Source: an uncultured Collinsella sp.
GTDB taxonomy: Bacteria > Actinomycetota > Coriobacteriia > Coriobacteriales > Coriobacteriaceae
Assembly (NCBI GenBank): GCA_959026725.1
Contig: CAUFMG010000018.1
Location: forward strand, 1 to 46,642
Reading direction: 5' to 3'
Length of the DNA: 46,642 nucleotides
Both the position numbers and the translations under genes were made by a program. The notes under the pieces are model-generated. The model saw nothing but the letters and a program-made list of their open reading frames with translations. It was not told the origin of the DNA and made no database searches. Shown here in pieces: positions 8,702 through 16,517 of the stretch (positions are counted from its first letter, which is position 1; each line of letters opens with the position of its first letter).

Positions 8702-10138
8702 TTAGCGGCGTTCGAGGACCGCTACGGTTTCGGTGTGGTCGGTGTGAGGGAACATGTCGACGGGCGTGATCTTGAGCAGGCGATAGCCTCCGTCGAGAAG
8801 CTGATGCAGGTCGCGCTCTTGAGTCACGGGGTTGCAGCTGATATAGGTGATGCGGCGCGGCTTAAGCGCGCAGGCAGCTTCGAGGAACTCGGGGGTAGAG
8901 CCGGCGCGCGGCGGATCGATGGAAAGGACATCGACCCGCTCGTTGTTGTCGGCGGCATCTAGGACGTAGTCGGTGGCATCGTCGGCCATAAACCAAGCGC
9001 TGCGGGTGAGGCCGTTGAGCTCGGCATTGCGGCGTGCGTCGGCAATGCCCGCCGGGTTGCGCTCCACACCGAGCAGCATGATGCCGATCCCCTTGTTCTG
9101 GGCATCTTTAGCTGCGCAAAGACCGATGGTGCCGCTGCCGCAGTAAGCATCCATAAGCACATCGCCCTGGTGCAGATCCATGCCGTCGATAGCGAGCTGA
9201 TAGAGCAGCTCGGTCTGCTGCGGGTTGGTCTGGTAGAACGCGGTGGGGGAGATATCGAACTCGCAGCCGAGCAGCTGGTCGCGCATGCACTCGGCGCCAT
9301 ATACAATGCGGGTTTCCTCGCCGAGGATGGCGTTGCCGGGACGTCCGTTGATGTTTTGGGCGACGGTGACGATGTGCGGATTGAGTGCGGCGACAGCCTC
9401 AAAGAACTCCTGCGCATGCGGCAAGTCGCGCTGAGCGGTCACGAGCGTGACCATGACCTGGTCGGTACGCCAACCGCAGCGGACGACGGCATAGCGAAGC
9501 AAACCAAGATGCTTGTCCTCATTAAAGGCGGGAATATGCAGCCGCTCAGCTTCGCGTGCGATGCCGTTGAGAATCTGACGGGCGCCCGGTGCCTCGACGG
9601 GGCATTCGGGTACGGCAACGATCTTGTGCGTGCCGCGCTCAAAGAAACCGCAACGGACGGCGCCCTCCTTACCGGGAGCAAAGGGAGTGGCAGCCTTATG
9701 ACGAAAGCCACGCGGTGCAGGATATTTGCCCGGGTCGCCCAGGGTGACACCCATGCCACGAATAGGATCTACAGCAATGCCCTCACGCTCACAAAGCGAA
9801 GCAAAAAGCTCCTCCATAGCAGCCTGCTTGGCGGCGAGCTGCTTCTTATAAGGACGATTGAGCGCCGTGCACCCACCGCAAGCTTTCATGATCGAACAGG
9901 GGGACTTGGGGTCCACAGCCTTACGCGCAGACGAAACCCGATCTTTATGCGAGCGCTTGGAGCGAGTCTGAGATGCCTTATCCTCGTTCCGACGAGAGCC
10001 GGGACGCTTGGCCTTAGCCGACTTGCTTTTTGCAGCTTTAGAAGACTTGGATTTCGTAGAAGATTTCTCCTCCTTCGACCCCTCAGCCGCCTCCACCAAA
10101 GCACGACGAGCCCTACGCTCCGCACGAGATTCTGCCAT
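8702..10138 (-). CDS. 23S rRNA (uracil-5-)-methyltransferase, RlmD/TrmA family
   Basis: Methylates C5 of a uridine in RNA with S-adenosylmethionine. The iron-sulphur cysteine pattern CSIMKACGGC (C-x5-C-x2-C) is followed by a later Cys in VAVPECPV. The Rossmann domain shows ISPTAFYQTNPQQ, DAYCGSGTIGL, DPPRAG, the nucleophile motif ISCNP, and HTETVAVL at the end. The first 70 residues are an added Lys/Ser/Arg-rich tail with no TRAM-like pattern, probably an RNA-binding extension. The ATG at 10138 was chosen; a GTG four codons upstream is also possible. RlmD versus another TrmA-family target cannot be decided here. Confidence 0.88.
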   Translation of the reverse strand: MAESRAERRARRALVEAAEGSKEEKSSTKSKSSKAAKSKSAKAKRPGSRRNEDKASQTRSKRSHKDRVSSARKAVDPKSPCSIMKACGGCTALNRPYKKQLAAKQAAMEELFASLCEREGIAVDPIRGMGVTLGDPGKYPAPRGFRHKAATPFAPGKEGAVRCGFFERGTHKIVAVPECPVEAPGARQILNGIAREAERLHIPAFNEDKHLGLLRYAVVRCGWRTDQVMVTLVTAQRDLPHAQEFFEAVAALNPHIVTVAQNINGRPGNAILGEETRIVYGAECMRDQLLGCEFDISPTAFYQTNPQQTELLYQLAIDGMDLHQGDVLMDAYCGSGTIGLCAAKDAQNKGIGIMLLGVERNPAGIADARRNAELNGLTRSAWFMADDATDYVLDAADNNERVDVLSIDPPRAGSTPEFLEAACALKPRRITYISCNPVTQERDLHQLLDGGYRLLKITPVDMFPHTDHTETVAVLERR

Positions 10139-10246
10139 CGATAACCCCACTACTTTATAAATTTAAAGCTACAAGCATTGTACCGTGCCAGGCCAACAGA
10201 CGATATGCAAGCGGTTTATTGGTGTCAGTGATAAGTCCAACGACGG

Positions 10247-10385
10247 TTGCCCGCCGCGCGAGGGGTGCGGGGGTTAAGTTTATCGCGAGTTCCGCACGAA
10301 CAGGAGGCCACTTAATGTGGCCTCCGTCGTGAGCAGGACTGTAGAGCAGGAAACTTAACCCCCGCACCCCTCGCGCGGCGGGCAA
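10247..10385. repeat. Compound palindrome A: 35-bp outer inverted repeat enclosing an inner hairpin
   Basis: The outer arms 10247-10281 and 10351-10385 are perfect inverted repeats of 35 bases, very GC-rich. Between them GGAGGCCAC (10303-10311) and GTGGCCTCC (10317-10325) form a second perfect hairpin, extended by CACGA/TCGTG. It lies between the divergent methyltransferase and amino-acid ABC genes. It has no T-run in either direction and no obvious target-site duplication. Confidence 0.9.
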
Positions 10386-10392
10386 ACTCATC

Positions 10393-10459
10393 TTGTGCTC
10401 TATCACGCTAAAGTGTATGATTCTGAACGTTACATGACTCACTTTACCTAACTAAAGTG
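10393..10459 (+). promoter_or_regulatory. Promoter and operator-like palindrome of the amino-acid ABC operon
   Basis: TTGTGC (10393-10398) and TATGAT (10416-10421) are 17 bases apart. Downstream of the expected start point, CACTTTA (10440-10446) and TAAAGTG (10453-10459) form a perfect inverted repeat around CCTAAC, a position suited to a repressor. A closely related palindrome (CTTTACTTAGTTAAAG) precedes ilvE at 41291-41306. Confidence 0.6.
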
Positions 10460-10477
10460 CCATCAAGGGGGAATACC

Positions 10478-11338
10478 ATGAATACCGATATGTCTCGTCG
10501 TCAGTTTGTTGGTCTAGCCGGCTCGCTCGCCACGGTGCTTGGCCTTGGTCTTGTCGGTTGCGGCGGTGGTGCCGGCAAGGGCTCCGCTGCTGGCTCTGCC
10601 GCGGCCAAGGATGTGAAGGGTGCTGCGGAGTCCAAGAAGCTCGTGGTGGGCTTCGATAAGTCCTATCCTCCGTACGGCTTTGTGGGCGACGATGGCGAGT
10701 ACACCGGCTTTGATCTCGATCTGGCCAAGGCTGTTGCCGATAAGCAGGGCTGGGAGGTCAAATACGAGGCCATCGACTGGGACGCCAAGGATACGCTGCT
10801 TAACTCAGGCGCCATCAACTGCATCTGGAACGGCTTTACCATGGAGGGCCGTGAGGACGACTACACGTTCTCCGAGCCGTACATGCTCAACGAGCAAGTG
10901 CTCGTGGTCAAGAAGGACGCGGGTATCAAGAGCTGGGACGATCTTGCCGGCAAGACCGTGATTACCCAGACTGATTCCGCTGCGCAGGATGTGCTCGAGG
11001 GCGACCAGAAGGATCTGGCCGCGACGTTTGCCACGCTCGATACCATCGGTGAGTACAACACGGCGTTTATGCAGCTCGAGAGTGGTGCGGTCGATGCCGT
11101 TGCCTGCGACCTCTCGATCGCTCAGTATCAGCTGGCCGCCAAGCCCGATGCCTATACGCAGCTCGACAAGCCGCTGTCCAGCGAGCACTACGCCGTCGGC
11201 TTTAAGAAGGGCGACACCAAGTCGGCCGATGCTGTAACCGAGTCACTCAAGGCGCTCTATGAGGACGGTACGGTCAAGGACCTGTGCGATAAGTATTCAA
11301 GCTATGGTCTTTCCTTCGCCAACTGGGTGCTCAAATAG
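10478..11338 (+). CDS. Polar amino-acid ABC transporter substrate-binding lipoprotein
   Basis: Extracytoplasmic receptor of a PAAT-family importer. The N-terminus has a twin-arginine-like MSRRQF motif (residues 5-10), a hydrophobic stretch and a lipobox ending at Cys28 (GLVGCGGG), so it is probably exported folded by Tat and lipid-anchored. The mature part is a SBP_bac_3 domain: LVVGFDKSYPPYGFVGDDGEYTGFDLDLAKA at about 51-81, AINCIWNGFTMEGR, and FKKGD near the end. The ligand is unknown. AAGGGGGA lies five bases before this ATG. Permease and ATPase follow after a 110-bp structured gap. Confidence 0.93.
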   Translation: MNTDMSRRQFVGLAGSLATVLGLGLVGCGGGAGKGSAAGSAAAKDVKGAAESKKLVVGFDKSYPPYGFVGDDGEYTGFDLDLAKAVADKQGWEVKYEAIDWDAKDTLLNSGAINCIWNGFTMEGREDDYTFSEPYMLNEQVLVVKKDAGIKSWDDLAGKTVITQTDSAAQDVLEGDQKDLAATFATLDTIGEYNTAFMQLESGAVDAVACDLSIAQYQLAAKPDAYTQLDKPLSSEHYAVGFKKGDTKSADAVTESLKALYEDGTVKDLCDKYSSYGLSFANWVLK

Positions 11339-11342
11339 CGGC

Positions 11343-11437
11343 TTTCCCAGGCACCCGATTTTGCCGTTCAAACCGTCGCTTGCGTACATTTAGTACGCGG
11401 CGCTCCTCTTTCACGGCAAACTCGGGCACCTGGAAAA
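11343..11437. repeat. Compound palindrome B between binding-protein and permease genes
   Basis: Arms 11343-11367 and 11413-11437 match at 21 of 25 positions as an inverted repeat. Inside, GCGTAC (11382-11387) and GTACGC (11393-11398) form a second hairpin with loop ATTTA. In several ABC operons a hairpin at this place stabilises the binding-protein mRNA and lowers permease expression; the same is inferred here. Confidence 0.8.
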
Positions 11438-11449
11438 CCCGCTTTAGCA

Positions 11450-12142
11450 TTGGGTTCGCTGTTCCGTTACTGTGAAAGAGAGCTTGGGTTGTCTATTCAG
11501 GTCATGATGCAGATGCTTGGCCAGGGATTCTTGGTTAGCTTGCAGCTGTTTGTGCTGACGCTGTTGGGGTCGATTCCGCTGGGAATCCCCGTGGCGTTTA
11601 TGCGCATGAGCAAGGTCGCGCCGCTGCGCTGGATTGCGCGCATCTATATTTCGGTGATGCGCGGCACGCCGCTTATGCTGCAGATGTTTGCGATCTACTT
11701 TGCCCCGTACTACGTGTTTGGCATCTCGCTCACGCCCGATTCCAAATGGACGGCGTGCGTCGTGGCATTCATCATCAACTACGCCGGCTACTTTGCCGAG
11801 ATCTATCGCTCGGGCTTGCAGTCGATTCCGCGCGGTCAATATGAGGCCGCCGAGGTGCTGGGCTACTCGCGCATGCAGACGTTTCTGTATATCGTGATGC
11901 CGCAGGTCGCCAAGCGCATTTTGCCGGCGATGGGCAACGAGATCATCACACTGGTCAAGGACACGTCGCTGGCGTTCGCCATCGGCGTGGGCGAGATGTT
12001 CTCGACGGCCAAGGCGCTGGTCGCCTCGCAGGTGAGCATGGTGCCGTTTGCGATTGCGGCGCTGATTTACTGGGTCTTTAACTTCGTCGTCGAGATGCTG
12101 CTGGGCGCTGCCGAAAAGAAGCTGGACTATTATCATGACTAA
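11450..12142 (+). CDS. Amino-acid ABC transporter permease
   Basis: Inner-membrane subunit of the PAAT family (His/Glu/Gln/Arg opine group). The segment FLVSLQLFVLTLLGSIPLG is the first membrane helix, followed by SVMRGTPLMLQMF. The EAA loop reads GQYEAAEVLGYSRMQTFLYIVMPQ, and the C-terminal helices end near residue 215. The start is uncertain: TTG at 11450, TTG at 11489 (AGAGAG six bases upstream) or ATG at 11504 are all in frame, and the later ones fit the family better. It overlaps the ATPase gene by eight bases. Confidence 0.9.
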   Translation: MGSLFRYCERELGLSIQVMMQMLGQGFLVSLQLFVLTLLGSIPLGIPVAFMRMSKVAPLRWIARIYISVMRGTPLMLQMFAIYFAPYYVFGISLTPDSKWTACVVAFIINYAGYFAEIYRSGLQSIPRGQYEAAEVLGYSRMQTFLYIVMPQVAKRILPAMGNEIITLVKDTSLAFAIGVGEMFSTAKALVASQVSMVPFAIAALIYWVFNFVVEMLLGAAEKKLDYYHD

Positions 12143-12899
12143 CTCAGTGATGAAAATCGAAAGCGCGCGCAAGGCGTTTGGCGGCAATGAGGTGCTCAAG
12201 GATATCTCGCTCGAGGTCAAGCGCGGCGAGGTCGTGGCGATTATCGGGCCTTCGGGCGGCGGTAAGTCCACGCTGCTGCGCTGCGCCACGCTGCTCGAGA
12301 CGCTCGATGGTGGCTCGCTCTCGTTTGGCGACCTTGCAGTTGCGACGGATGTGGGATCGGGTGCGATATATGCGAAGGGAGACATTCCCAAGCAAGCGCG
12401 TTCGCGTTTTGGTCTGGTGTTCCAGAACTACAATCTGTTCCCGCACTATACCGTGATGAAAAACATCACCGATGCGCCGATTCGCGTGCTCAAGCGTCCG
12501 CGCGAGCAGGCGGAAGCCCGCGCTCACGAGCTGATTGCACAAATGGGGCTGACGGGAAACGAGAACAAGGTGCCGTGTGAGCTTTCGGGCGGTCAGCAGC
12601 AGCGCGTGAGTATTGCCCGCGCCCTAGCGCTCGACCCGGAGATCTTGTTCTTTGACGAGCCGACCTCGGCGCTCGATCCCGAGCTGACGGCCGAGGTGCT
12701 GCGTGTCATTAAAGACCTTGCCGCGCAGAATATGACGATGGTGATTGTGACCCACGCAATGCAGTTTGCGCGCGATGTTGCCGACCGCGTGGTCTTTATG
12801 GATGGCGGTCGTATTGTCGAGGAGGGTCCGGCCGAGCAGGTTATCGACCATCCGCGCGAGCAGCGCACGCGTGAGTTTTTGAGCCGTATCGAGGGATAG
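12135..12899 (+). CDS. Amino-acid ABC transporter ATP-binding protein
   Basis: Cytoplasmic ATPase, 254 residues, energising the permease encoded just upstream. Walker A GPSGGGKST at about residues 38-46, Q-loop VFQNYNLFPHYTV, signature LSGGQQQRVSIARAL, Walker B ILFFDEPTSALDPE, and switch histidine IVTHAMQFAR. The family is GlnQ/HisP-like. Its ATG lies inside the end of the permease gene, indicating translational coupling. It is the last gene of the operon, ended by the hairpin at 12934. Confidence 0.95.
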   Translation: MTNSVMKIESARKAFGGNEVLKDISLEVKRGEVVAIIGPSGGGKSTLLRCATLLETLDGGSLSFGDLAVATDVGSGAIYAKGDIPKQARSRFGLVFQNYNLFPHYTVMKNITDAPIRVLKRPREQAEARAHELIAQMGLTGNENKVPCELSGGQQQRVSIARALALDPEILFFDEPTSALDPELTAEVLRVIKDLAAQNMTMVIVTHAMQFARDVADRVVFMDGGRIVEEGPAEQVIDHPREQRTREFLSRIEG

Positions 12900-12933
12900 G
12901 CTCAGGTATTTGCTCAACTATTAATTGAGGCGA

Positions 12934-12969
12934 AGCCGCCGCAGGTCTTACGGTCTGTGGCGGCTTTTT
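12934..12969 (+). terminator. Terminator of the amino-acid ABC operon
   Basis: AGCCGCCGCAG and CTGTGGCGGCT pair around a ten-base loop and are followed by TTTTTG. Confidence 0.85.
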
Positions 12970-13209
12970 GTTTGCATCGGCGGGGTTCAATAATCGCCTC
13001 ACAAGCTTGTCTCTTCCTCTCGCCGCCTGTATTCATACGTGTGCCGAAAGGTGTGCATGGACGGTCGCCCGTGAGGGTAGGGTGGTGGCATAGGACATTT
13101 GGAGGGTGAGTCGGCTCGGCTGCCGACCATGCTGCTCCCGGGATGGCACCGACCGCGAACTCTCCCCGTTGGCGTCGCGCAATGCGCGCGGCCCTGCAAG
13201 GAGGTCATC
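12970..13209 (+). other. Leader region of the EF-G-like gene
   Basis: About 240 non-coding bases remain after the ABC operon terminator. They hold several GC-rich stems, for example GTCGGC/GCCGAC near 13112-13128 and GCGCGCAATGCGCGC-type sequence near 13175-13190, and the ribosome site AAGGAGG at 13199-13205. An in-frame TTG at 13099 could extend the protein by 37 residues but has no ribosome site. No known riboswitch class was recognised. Confidence 0.35.
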
Positions 13210-15285
13210 ATGGGTGCTCCCAAGACCGGCAATGTAAGGAACGTGGTGCTCGTAGGCCAAGGCGGGGTGGGCAAGACTTCACTCGCCGAGGCCATGCTCC
13301 ACCTTTCTGGCAAGACCGCCCGCCTGGGCGGCCACGACGGCACCAAGCCCACGCTCGACTATGACCCCGAAGAGGTCAAGCGTGCATTTTCCATCTCGAC
13401 GACCATTGCACCGATCGACTGGAAGGGCGCGCGCATCAATGTGCTCGATGCCCCGTGTTACCCCGATTTTATCGGCGACGCCTTTGCCGCGATGAGCGTC
13501 TGCGAGACGGCCCTGTTTGTGGTCGACGCCGAGGCCGGCCCGCAGCCTACGACGGTTAAGCTCTGGTATGCCGCCGAGGACCTGCGCTTGGCGCGTGCGG
13601 TGTTCGTAAACCGCCTGTCGCGCCCCGAGGCCAGCTTTACGACCACAATGGACCTGCTGCAGGAGCGCTTTGGCACGCGCTTGGGCGCCGTGACCCTTCC
13701 CTGGGGCGAGGGCGAGGACTTTGACGGCATTATCGACCTGGTGCGCATGAAGGCGCGCCATTGCAACGGCACCGAAGCCGTTGAGTCGGAGATTCCCGAG
13801 GAGTATCGTGCCCAGGCCGAGGAGGCCCATGACCACCTGTGCGAGCTGGTGGCCGAGGCTGACGACGAGTTGATGATGAAGTACTTGGAAGGCGAGGAGA
13901 CGCTGACGCAGGAGGAGCTTGAAGGCCTGCTGTCGAAGGCGATCGCCGAGCGCATCTTTGTGCCGGTCTTTGCGGGCGATTGCATTAAGGAGCAGGGCGT
14001 CAACTCGCTGATGGACGACATCGCCACGTACTTCCCGGCGCCGACGGACTACGGTGAGATGCCGCTCATCGACGGCGATTCGCTTAAGATTTCGAGTGAC
14101 GATGACCGCCCGGTGGCGTTTGTGTTTAAGACCCTGGCCGATCCGCAACAGGGCCGCATCAGCTTTATCAAGGTGCTGACGGGCACGCTTGAGCCGGGCC
14201 TTGAGTTGATCAACGCGCGCACTCGCAAGAGCGATCGTCTGGCTCACCTGTATGTGATGTGCGGCCGCGACATGACCGAGGTCGGTCACGCCTATGCCGG
14301 CGACATTATCGTGGCGCCCAAGTTGGCGGCAGAGACGGGTGACACGCTCTCCATTACCGGTAAGGTCGAGGCTGCGGCGTTTAAGTTCCCCAACTCGCAG
14401 TACCGCATTGCCATCGAGGCCGAGAACCGTGGCGACGAAGAGAAGCTCTATACGTTTATCGAGAAGGCGTGCAAGGCTGATCCGACCATGAGCATCGATC
14501 GTGACGAGGAGACGGGCCAGACTATCATCTCCGCCGTTGGTGAGGCGCAGGTTTCGGTGCTGCTCAACCGTTTGGAGGATCGCACCAAGGTCGTGGCCAA
14601 GAGCGTGCCGATCCGCATTCCGTATCGCGAGACCATCCGCCGCACGGCGAGCGCCCAGGGTCGCCACAAGAAGCAGACCGGTGGCGCCGGTCAGTACGGC
14701 GACTGCTGGCTGCGCGTGGAGCCGCTTATTGGGCCCGACGGCACGAGCGACGGCTACGAGTTTGTGGATGAGGTCGTGGGCGGCCGCATTCCGCGCTCGC
14801 TGATCCCCGCCGTGGACAAGGGTGTCCAGGAGACCATGAAGGACGGCATCATTGCCGGCTACCCGCTCACGGGCATTCGCGTGGCTGTGTACGACGGCTC
14901 GTATCACAGCGTCGACTCCAACGAGATGGCGTTCCGCGCGGCGGCTCGCATCGGCCTGCGCAAGGCATGCGCCGATGCCGACCCGGTGGTGCTGGAGCCC
15001 ATCGAGGAAATCACGGTGACTATTCCCGAGAGCTACGCCGGCGCCGTGATGGGTGACATCTCGGCATCGCGCGGTCGCGTGACGGGCATGGAGACCGATG
15101 AACGCGGCGACACCGTGGTCATCGCCCAGGCACCTCTCGCCGAGCTGACGGATTACTCGACGCGCCTGCGCTCTATCACGCGCGGCACGGGTGACTTTAC
15201 CATGAAGCCCGCAGGCTATGAGCAGGTGCCTTATGACGTTCAGGCCAAGCTGGTCGAGCGCTATGAGGAGGGCCGCGCCAAGTAG
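13210..15285 (+). CDS. Elongation factor G-like GTPase (EF-G2 type)
   Basis: A 691-residue translational GTPase with EF-G domain order, similar to the EF-G paralogues of actinobacteria. P-loop GQGGVGKTS at about residues 16-24, domain II around residues 300-385 (PVAFVFKTLADPQQGRISF), domain III, domain IV GGAGQYGDCWLRVEP, and a C-terminal domain V. The G3 motif reads DAPCYPDF instead of DTPGHVDF, and where G4 NKxD is expected it reads VNRLSRPE. GTP specificity and turnover may therefore differ from normal EF-G. The role of the family is unclear; ribosome rescue, stress or antibiotic protection are possibilities. The start is fixed by AAGGAGG. Confidence 0.88.
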   Translation: MGAPKTGNVRNVVLVGQGGVGKTSLAEAMLHLSGKTARLGGHDGTKPTLDYDPEEVKRAFSISTTIAPIDWKGARINVLDAPCYPDFIGDAFAAMSVCETALFVVDAEAGPQPTTVKLWYAAEDLRLARAVFVNRLSRPEASFTTTMDLLQERFGTRLGAVTLPWGEGEDFDGIIDLVRMKARHCNGTEAVESEIPEEYRAQAEEAHDHLCELVAEADDELMMKYLEGEETLTQEELEGLLSKAIAERIFVPVFAGDCIKEQGVNSLMDDIATYFPAPTDYGEMPLIDGDSLKISSDDDRPVAFVFKTLADPQQGRISFIKVLTGTLEPGLELINARTRKSDRLAHLYVMCGRDMTEVGHAYAGDIIVAPKLAAETGDTLSITGKVEAAAFKFPNSQYRIAIEAENRGDEEKLYTFIEKACKADPTMSIDRDEETGQTIISAVGEAQVSVLLNRLEDRTKVVAKSVPIRIPYRETIRRTASAQGRHKKQTGGAGQYGDCWLRVEPLIGPDGTSDGYEFVDEVVGGRIPRSLIPAVDKGVQETMKDGIIAGYPLTGIRVAVYDGSYHSVDSNEMAFRAAARIGLRKACADADPVVLEPIEEITVTIPESYAGAVMGDISASRGRVTGMETDERGDTVVIAQAPLAELTDYSTRLRSITRGTGDFTMKPAGYEQVPYDVQAKLVERYEEGRAK

Positions 15286-15318
15286 CGTGTGGCGTTGCCT
15301 GCAATGTGGACGCTGACG

Positions 15319-15357
15319 AAAAGGCCGCCCTGGGTAATCCAGGGCGGCCTTTTTTGA
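15319..15357 (+). terminator. Terminator after the EF-G-like gene
   Basis: AAGGCCGCCCTGG and CCAGGGCGGCCTT form a near-perfect stem with a short loop, followed by TTTT. A GGGGACGGAGGAAAACG sequence just after it (15363-15379) resembles one half of another REP type but shows no second arm. Confidence 0.93.
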
Positions 15358-15414
15358 TCCCATGGGGACGGAGGAAAACGAATCATTTTTGGGTTACGGG
15401 CGGTGCGGTCGGCA

Positions 15415-16398
15415 CTAGTCTCCGGATGCCTGGTTGCGGCCGGTGGCGTAGTCGATCTGCACGTGCGGCTGCAGGTTGTAGCAGTACACGTGGAAGCAGA
15501 GGGTCTTGCCGTGGTCCTCGACCGATTGCGCCTCAAGGCGCACGCCGCGGCAGACAAGCTCCTCTTCGTTATACATGGGCGTGACGCGATAGAGCACGTG
15601 GTTGCCCGTATCGCGAATATAGTTGAGAATCTGCTCTTCAAACGGCAGCATACCCGTCTCGTTGAGATAACGCGTGCCGGTGAGGAGATTCTTGCGATTG
15701 GCGTTCTCGCCGCAGAGTGACCAGGCGATAAGGTGGCAGCGGTTGTAGAGGCTCTGGCCCGGAATAAAGTCGTAGCGCTGCTGGTGCCAACCGGCAGGAT
15801 GGATACGCGAGATATCGCCGCGCTTGCATTGACCGAGTGACTCGGGGCCCACGCAGGCGAGCGCCTTGCGAGTGCGGCCCAGGCTGTCGAGCTTGGAGAA
15901 TTTCTTAAAGCAGCCCTCTTCGGTGGCGCGATCGTATTCATCGAGTGTGAATGATGGCGTGCCGAGCGGGTGCATGCTGTCGGCGCGAAGGGCAACGTAG
16001 GGGTTGCCGGCGTAGTCGGGAATGCTGCTGAGGTATACGCCGCGGGCGCGGTCAAGATCGGGGTTTTCGACCTCGTCGATGGGGGCGGCGGCGCTGTCCG
16101 CGGAAGCGTCGTCATCGGTGTCGGGTGCGGCGGAATCGGAGCCATCGCCAGAGTCCTGGCTGTTTTGAGGGTCCGGGGAGCTCGCCGTTCCCGATTCGAG
16201 CCGAGCGACCAGGTCTGCCTCGTCGTCGGTGCGGCTGGGACTCTCGTTTTGTTTTTCGGCCAGAGCCGCCGCCTGCTCATCGCTTTGCGGCGACAGTAAC
16301 TTGGGCGCTCCGTCGAGCGATCCCGTAAACAGCGCAAACCCGAGCACCACGGCGGTGCCGATGGAAAGTACTTGCTTGTAGGCGGACTTGCGCGACAT
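15415..16398 (-). CDS. Secreted DNA/RNA non-specific endonuclease
   Basis: A 327-residue exported nuclease. An N-terminal hydrophobic segment (residues 10-25, VLSIGTAVVLGFALF) serves as signal or anchor. It is followed by an acidic Ser/Asp/Ala-rich linker of about 80 residues. The catalytic domain contains NRCHLIAWSLCGENANRKNLLTGTRYLN, matching the DRGH-type His-Me finger of NucA/EndA nucleases, with the first two catalytic-region residues read as NRCH. A C-terminal block LEAQSVEDHGKTLCFHVY completes the fold. A role in DNA scavenging or competition outside the cell is inferred. It lies downstream of the LacI gene in the same direction but about 120 bp away, separated by a small palindrome. 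Confidence 0.85.
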   Translation of the reverse strand: MSRKSAYKQVLSIGTAVVLGFALFTGSLDGAPKLLSPQSDEQAAALAEKQNESPSRTDDEADLVARLESGTASSPDPQNSQDSGDGSDSAAPDTDDDASADSAAAPIDEVENPDLDRARGVYLSSIPDYAGNPYVALRADSMHPLGTPSFTLDEYDRATEEGCFKKFSKLDSLGRTRKALACVGPESLGQCKRGDISRIHPAGWHQQRYDFIPGQSLYNRCHLIAWSLCGENANRKNLLTGTRYLNETGMLPFEEQILNYIRDTGNHVLYRVTPMYNEEELVCRGVRLEAQSVEDHGKTLCFHVYCYNLQPHVQIDYATGRNQASGD

Positions 16399-16483
16399 GG
16401 AGGCTCCTGGATGGACGGTTGGGAATCTACCAGTCTAGCAGGAGCCGGCAAGGGCCGTTCTGTCGAACAAATACTTAAGATTT

Positions 16484-16510
16484 GAGACAAACGCTACTGA
16501 TTCATTTGTC
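16484..16510. repeat. Small REP-like palindrome (GACAAA/TTTGTC)
   Basis: GACAAA (16486-16491) and TTTGTC (16505-16510) flank a 13-base centre between the LacI stop and the nuclease start. The GGGACAAAT theme on the minus strand resembles the other palindromes of this window. Confidence 0.45.
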
Positions 16511-16517
16511 CCGCGGT

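Noticed and set aside
13279..15363. A 694-codon open frame on the minus strand opposite the EF-G-like gene
   Set aside because: Shadow of a real GTPase gene; no motif, and it would start inside the terminator region.
15358..15414. A full REP element at the end of the nuclease gene
   Set aside because: Only one arm-like sequence (GGGGACGGAGGAAAACG) is visible; no second arm was found.
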